Assembly (NCBI RefSeq): GCF_047634455.1
Contig: NZ_JBLIAI010000003.1
Location: forward strand, 62,001-126,000
Source of the DNA: Maritalea sp047634455
GTDB lineage: Bacteria > Pseudomonadota > Alphaproteobacteria > Rhizobiales > Devosiaceae
Length of the DNA stretch: 64,000 bases
Direction: 5' to 3'
The translations under genes were made by a program, and so were the position numbers. Shown here piece after piece: positions 60,852-64,000 of this stretch. Each line of letters starts with the position of its first letter. Positions within the stretch are counted from its first letter, which is position 1. The notes beneath the pieces were generated by a model. It was not told the DNA's origin. It did not search any database and was given only the letters and a program-made list of their open reading frames with translations.

Positions 60852-61829
60852 GTGAAACAGATTAGCAAAATTCTTACCGGCGCACTCATCGCCGGCGTCC
60901 TTATGTCGCCAGCGGTTGCTGAAGAAATGAAACGCATTGCCATTTCGACAATTGTTGAAGTGCCAGCGCTAATTGAAACCCGAGATGGTGCACTCGCGGC
61001 CTTGGCAGAACGTGGATATGTTGTTGGCGTTAACCTTGAAGTTGATTATCAAAACGCCAACGGCAACATGCCAACACAACAGCAAATTGCGAAGAAATTC
61101 GTTGGTGATAATCCTGATGTGATCATGCCGATTACGACGCCGACCTCACAAGCAGTAATTGCTTCAACCGACACAATCCCGATTGTGTTTGCCACTGTTA
61201 CCGATCCGATAAAAGCCAAACTGATCACACAGTACAAACAGCCCGGCGGTAATGTGACCGGCGTTTCTGACGCGGCGCCAATTGTCCAGCAACTCGACTT
61301 GATGGAAACGATTGTTCCCGGACTCAAGAGAATCGGTTTCATCTATAATCCGGGTCTGGACAATGCATTGGCAACGCTCGGTTGGATGAAAGATTTGGCG
61401 GGACCACGCGGTATTGAAATTGTGGAATCACCAGCACCAACAACCAATGAAGTTGGTATTGCGACACGTAAATTGATCGGCAAAGTCGACGCGATTTATG
61501 TGCCTAACGACACGACGGTGGTTGCCGCTCTCGAAGCGATTATAAAAGTTGGGCAAGATGTCGACATGCCGATCTTTGCGGGTGAAACGGGCGCTGTCGC
61601 GCGTGGTGCTATCGCATCGGTTGGTTTGGACTATCTTGCGGTTGGCGAAATTGCTGGCAATATGATCGCGGACATATTGGACGGTAAGAAGCCGGGCGAA
61701 ATTGACGCTGTTATTGCTTATGAAGTTCTAAGCAAGTTCAAAATTGTCGTCAATAAAGGTTCGGCCGAAAAGATGGGCGTGACCATACCGGATGGGCTGC
61801 TCAAAATTGCCACCGAAATCATCGAATAG
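60852..61829 (+). CDS. ABC transporter substrate-binding protein (TrpX-like, PF04392 type)
   Basis: This 325-residue protein has a signal peptide (cleavage after SPAVA, near residue 23). The fold motifs are typical of the ABC_sub_bind family: RDGALAALAERGYVVGVNLE, IMPITTPTSQAVIAS, IPIVFATVTDPI and GLDYLAVGEIAGNMIADIL. GTG 60852 is the start because GGAGGA lies six bases upstream; the frame continues further 5' without a ribosome site. Characterised relatives include the tryptophan-binding TrpX, so an aromatic or heteroaromatic amino-acid-like ligand is plausible. It heads the divergent importer operon beside the urocanase operon. Confidence 0.88.
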   Translation: MKQISKILTGALIAGVLMSPAVAEEMKRIAISTIVEVPALIETRDGALAALAERGYVVGVNLEVDYQNANGNMPTQQQIAKKFVGDNPDVIMPITTPTSQAVIASTDTIPIVFATVTDPIKAKLITQYKQPGGNVTGVSDAAPIVQQLDLMETIVPGLKRIGFIYNPGLDNALATLGWMKDLAGPRGIEIVESPAPTTNEVGIATRKLIGKVDAIYVPNDTTVVAALEAIIKVGQDVDMPIFAGETGAVARGAIASVGLDYLAVGEIAGNMIADILDGKKPGEIDAVIAYEVLSKFKIVVNKGSAEKMGVTIPDGLLKIATEIIE

Positions 61830-61836
61830 TAAAATT

Positions 61837-61861
61837 TGGGCCGGTGTTGTTCATCGGCCCA
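61837..61861 (+). terminator. Hairpin between binding-protein and permease genes
   Basis: TGGGCCGGTG (61837-61846) pairs with CATCGGCCCA (61852-61861), with one G-T, around a 5-base loop, followed by TTTCTC. It starts 7 bases after the binding-protein stop. The short T-tract suggests partial termination or 3'-end protection, which would keep binding protein in excess over the permease and ATPase. Confidence 0.6.
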
Positions 61862-61919
61862 TTTCTCACCTTCTTGATAAAGATAGCGCGCTTAGGCGCT
61901 GCTCGTAAGGTCAATCCAT

Positions 61920-62825
61920 ATGTCATTATATGAAATTCTAGGCACGCTTGAGACAGGGTTCATCTTTGGTCTTGTGGCCTTAGGCGCATACCTAACATTT
62001 AGAATTCTCGATTTTCCTGATCTAACCGTGGAGGGAAGCTTTCCACTAGGCGCCGCAGTTGCAGCAACTCTCATCGTAAACGCGGGATGGAACCCCTGGC
62101 TAGCGACCGGAGCGGCTGGCCTTGTTGGGTTTTCGGCTGGATATATGACGGCCCTTCTCAATGTACGATTTAAGATTCTGCATATCCTTGCCGGGATTTT
62201 GATGGCAATTTCGCTCTATTCGATCAACCTGCGCATTATGTCTGGCCCCAACAAACCATTGCTGGGTGTGGAGACGGTATTCAGCTCGTTTGAGTGGATT
62301 GGCGTGGTAGGTTATGTCATCAACCCAATATTTCTCGGCATCATCGTGTTGTTGTTTAAAATTCTGCTGGATCTGTTCCTTTCTACGGGCTGGGGTATAT
62401 CCATGCGCGCTGCGGGGTCAAACCCAGAAATGGCACAAGCAAATGGCGTTGATGTTGGTAAAATGAAACTCTATGGCGTTGGAATTGCCAACGCGCTCAC
62501 GGCTTTTGCTGGTGCATTGTTCGCGCAAATCTTTGGCGCAGCCGACGCTTATATGGGCATCGGCGTGATCATTGTTGGCTTGGCTTCAGTTATCGTTGGC
62601 ACATCAATACTGCCGTCGCGTACAATCTGGATGGCAACATTGGCTTGTTTGATCGGGGCGGTCTTGTACCGACTTTCGGTCGCACTTGCCCTCAACGCAG
62701 ATTTCCTTGGTTTGCAGGCTTCAGACGTTCAGCTGGTGACAGCAGTTTTGGTTGCCATCGCGCTTATTGGCCAACAACAGGGCGCGTCACTGCTCAACAT
62801 TTTCAAGTCGGAGAAAAATAAATGA
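61920..62825 (+). CDS. ABC transporter permease (TrpY-like)
   Basis: This 301-residue membrane protein has eight or so hydrophobic segments and the family block FRILDFPDLTVEGSFPLGAA near the N-terminus, plus RAAGSNPEMAQANGVDVGKM, the coupling loop. It belongs to the BPD_transp_2 permeases that accompany PF04392 binding proteins and act as homodimers. Its end overlaps the ATPase start by 4 bases. Confidence 0.88.
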   Translation: MSLYEILGTLETGFIFGLVALGAYLTFRILDFPDLTVEGSFPLGAAVAATLIVNAGWNPWLATGAAGLVGFSAGYMTALLNVRFKILHILAGILMAISLYSINLRIMSGPNKPLLGVETVFSSFEWIGVVGYVINPIFLGIIVLLFKILLDLFLSTGWGISMRAAGSNPEMAQANGVDVGKMKLYGVGIANALTAFAGALFAQIFGAADAYMGIGVIIVGLASVIVGTSILPSRTIWMATLACLIGAVLYRLSVALALNADFLGLQASDVQLVTAVLVAIALIGQQQGASLLNIFKSEKNK

Positions 62826-63616
62826 TTGAGCTCAACAACGTTCACGTGACTTTTAACAAAGGCACACCGCTTGAAACACGTGCTTTGCGAGGTGTTGATC
62901 TACAAGTGCCAGAGGGGCAGTTTTTGACCGTCATTGGATCAAACGGCGCGGGCAAATCTACCGCCTTGAATGTGATGGCTGGGCATGCTCCCGTCGAAAA
63001 AGGCTCCGTGCATGTTGATGACATGGACGTCACCAATTGGCCGGTTCACAAGCGGTCCAAGTTTGTATCACGCGTGTTCCAAGACCCTAAAATGGGCACC
63101 TGTGAGGACCTGTCAATCCTTGAAAACTTCGCTTTGGCCAGTGGTCGAACCAATCACCGAGGTTTTAGGTTTGCCGTAAAATCGTCGATGCGTGACGAAG
63201 CTGCCGAGCGCCTTAAGGTTTTGGGCCTTGGCTTGGAAGACCGGCTTGATGACAAGGTGGGGCTTCTTTCTGGTGGGCAACGTCAAGGTGTAAGCTTGCT
63301 GATGGCAGCAACCGGGGAAACACGTTTGCTCTTACTTGATGAGCACACGGCAGCTCTCGACCCGAAAACCGGCGGGTTTGTGCTTGAGTTAACAAACAAG
63401 ATTGTTAGTGAACTCAAGCTGACAGCTGTCATGGTTACCCACTCAATGGCGCAAGCGCTGCACACGGGGGACCGCACCATTATGTTCCACCGTGGCAAAA
63501 TCGTTTTCGATGCGCAGGGTGAATTGCGCGACAAAATGGAAGTCAAAGACTTGCTTGAATTGTTCAAACATGAGCAAGGCGAAGAACTCGCCGATGACAG
63601 CCTGCTGCTCGGCTAA
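62822..63616 (+). CDS. ABC transporter ATP-binding protein (TrpZ-like)
   Basis: This 264-residue ATPase has Walker A GSNGAGKST at 39-47, signature LLSGGQRQGVSLLMA and Walker B LLLLDEHTAALDP with His after Glu instead of the usual Pro, as is common in this COG1101 subgroup. It completes the importer of the IclR-controlled locus. An AhpD-like gene follows after 27 bases in the same direction. Confidence 0.9.
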   Translation: MIELNNVHVTFNKGTPLETRALRGVDLQVPEGQFLTVIGSNGAGKSTALNVMAGHAPVEKGSVHVDDMDVTNWPVHKRSKFVSRVFQDPKMGTCEDLSILENFALASGRTNHRGFRFAVKSSMRDEAAERLKVLGLGLEDRLDDKVGLLSGGQRQGVSLLMAATGETRLLLLDEHTAALDPKTGGFVLELTNKIVSELKLTAVMVTHSMAQALHTGDRTIMFHRGKIVFDAQGELRDKMEVKDLLELFKHEQGEELADDSLLLG

Positions 63617-63643
63617 TTGGATTGCAAACTGGAGATTTAATAT

Positions 63644-64000
63644 ATGGCATGGATTGAGACCGTTCCATACGAGGATGCCTCGGGTCGGCTAAAACAGCTC
63701 TATGACCGCGTGAAGGGTCCAGACAATAATGTCGATAATATCATGATGATGCATTCGCTGCGTCCACATACAATGGAGGGCCATATGGCCATCTATAAGT
63801 ATGTGCTGCACCATTCAGCCAACACATTGCCGAAATGGTTCCTTGAAGCTATTGGCACCTTTGTCAGCTACTTGAACGAATGTAATTATTGTTTCGAGCA
63901 TCACTATGTGGGCATGAAACGCAATCTAGCAGATGATCCACGGTCTGCGGAGATTCGGCGCGCAATCGTTGCTGGAGACATTCAAAGCGCACCGCTAGAT
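63644..64000 (+). CDS. AhpD/carboxymuconolactone decarboxylase-like protein (3' end outside window)
   Basis: The first 119 codons are visible. The start MAWIETVPYEDASGRLKQLY and the redox motif CNYCFEHH (Cys80, Cys83, His86/87) place it with the peroxidase-related, AhpD-like branch of the CMD family. It is preceded by GGAG and continues the importer operon. Such proteins often have disulfide reductase or peroxidase-like activity, but many are uncharacterised. In this locus it may handle a reactive sulfur or peroxide intermediate; that is speculation. Confidence 0.85.
   Translation, partial: MAWIETVPYEDASGRLKQLYDRVKGPDNNVDNIMMMHSLRPHTMEGHMAIYKYVLHHSANTLPKWFLEAIGTFVSYLNECNYCFEHHYVGMKRNLADDPRSAEIRRAIVAGDIQSAPLD

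Overview
The window reads as a stretch of chromosome from a heterotrophic alphaproteobacterium, probably of the order Hyphomicrobiales (Devosia/Maritalea-like), of medium GC content. This placement rests on the membrane urate hydroxylase of PuuD type, the Tad/Cpa pilus genes, the bkd/liu/mms style of branched-chain amino acid catabolism and a GACCCCGG-type dispersed palindrome common in that group; no rRNA or tRNA gene is present to confirm it. There is no sign of phage, insertion sequence or CRISPR, and the window is densely packed with metabolic operons.

Layout. (1) 1-8571, purine scavenging: the C-terminus of urate hydroxylase, guanine deaminase, adenine deaminase and a complete BMP-type nucleoside/purine ABC importer. 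(2) 8697-10136, a soluble chemoreceptor. (3) 10255-14510, branched-chain 2-oxoacid dehydrogenase E2, E1-beta and E1-alpha, with a divergent Lrp-type regulator; no E3 gene is present. (4) 14507-25601, a cytosolic hybrid histidine kinase plus OmpR-type response regulator facing a seven-gene operon: LivGHMKF-like ABC importer with two acid:CoA ligases. It looks like an uptake-and-activation system for an unidentified carboxylic acid. (5) 25955-27784, a large exported protein of unknown function.

(6) 27978-35006, the leucine/isovalerate (liu) operon: TetR regulator, isovaleryl-CoA dehydrogenase, methylcrotonyl-CoA carboxylase beta and alpha, HMG-CoA lyase and methylglutaconyl-CoA hydratase. (7) 35007-44913, a ten-gene operon on the opposite strand for valine and isoleucine: mmsA, isobutyryl-CoA dehydrogenase, hydroxyisobutyryl-CoA hydrolase, mmsB, enoyl-CoA hydratase, an HSD10-like dehydrogenase, thiolase, etfB, etfA and a divergent crotonase. 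A LysR regulator and a MaoC hydratase face it. Regions 3, 6 and 7 together encode nearly the whole degradation of leucine, isoleucine and valine, including the electron carrier ETF.

(8) 46424-55642, envelope and signalling: a 785-residue Pro/Cys-rich exported protein of unknown function, a hydroxyisobutyrate-dehydrogenase-family enzyme, a soluble TPR-like/GGDEF diguanylate cyclase, and a partial Tad locus (CpaB, CpaC secretin, small lipoprotein, TadD) without pilin, ATPase or inner-membrane platform genes. (9) 55760-64000, an IclR-controlled locus. One arm carries a quinone-oxidoreductase-like enzyme, a class III CoA-transferase, a urocanate hydratase and a DUF1330 protein. The other carries a TrpXYZ-like ABC importer and an AhpD-like protein cut by the window edge. 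A urocanase without any other histidine-degradation gene, next to a dedicated importer and a CoA-transferase, is the best candidate here for an undescribed pathway.
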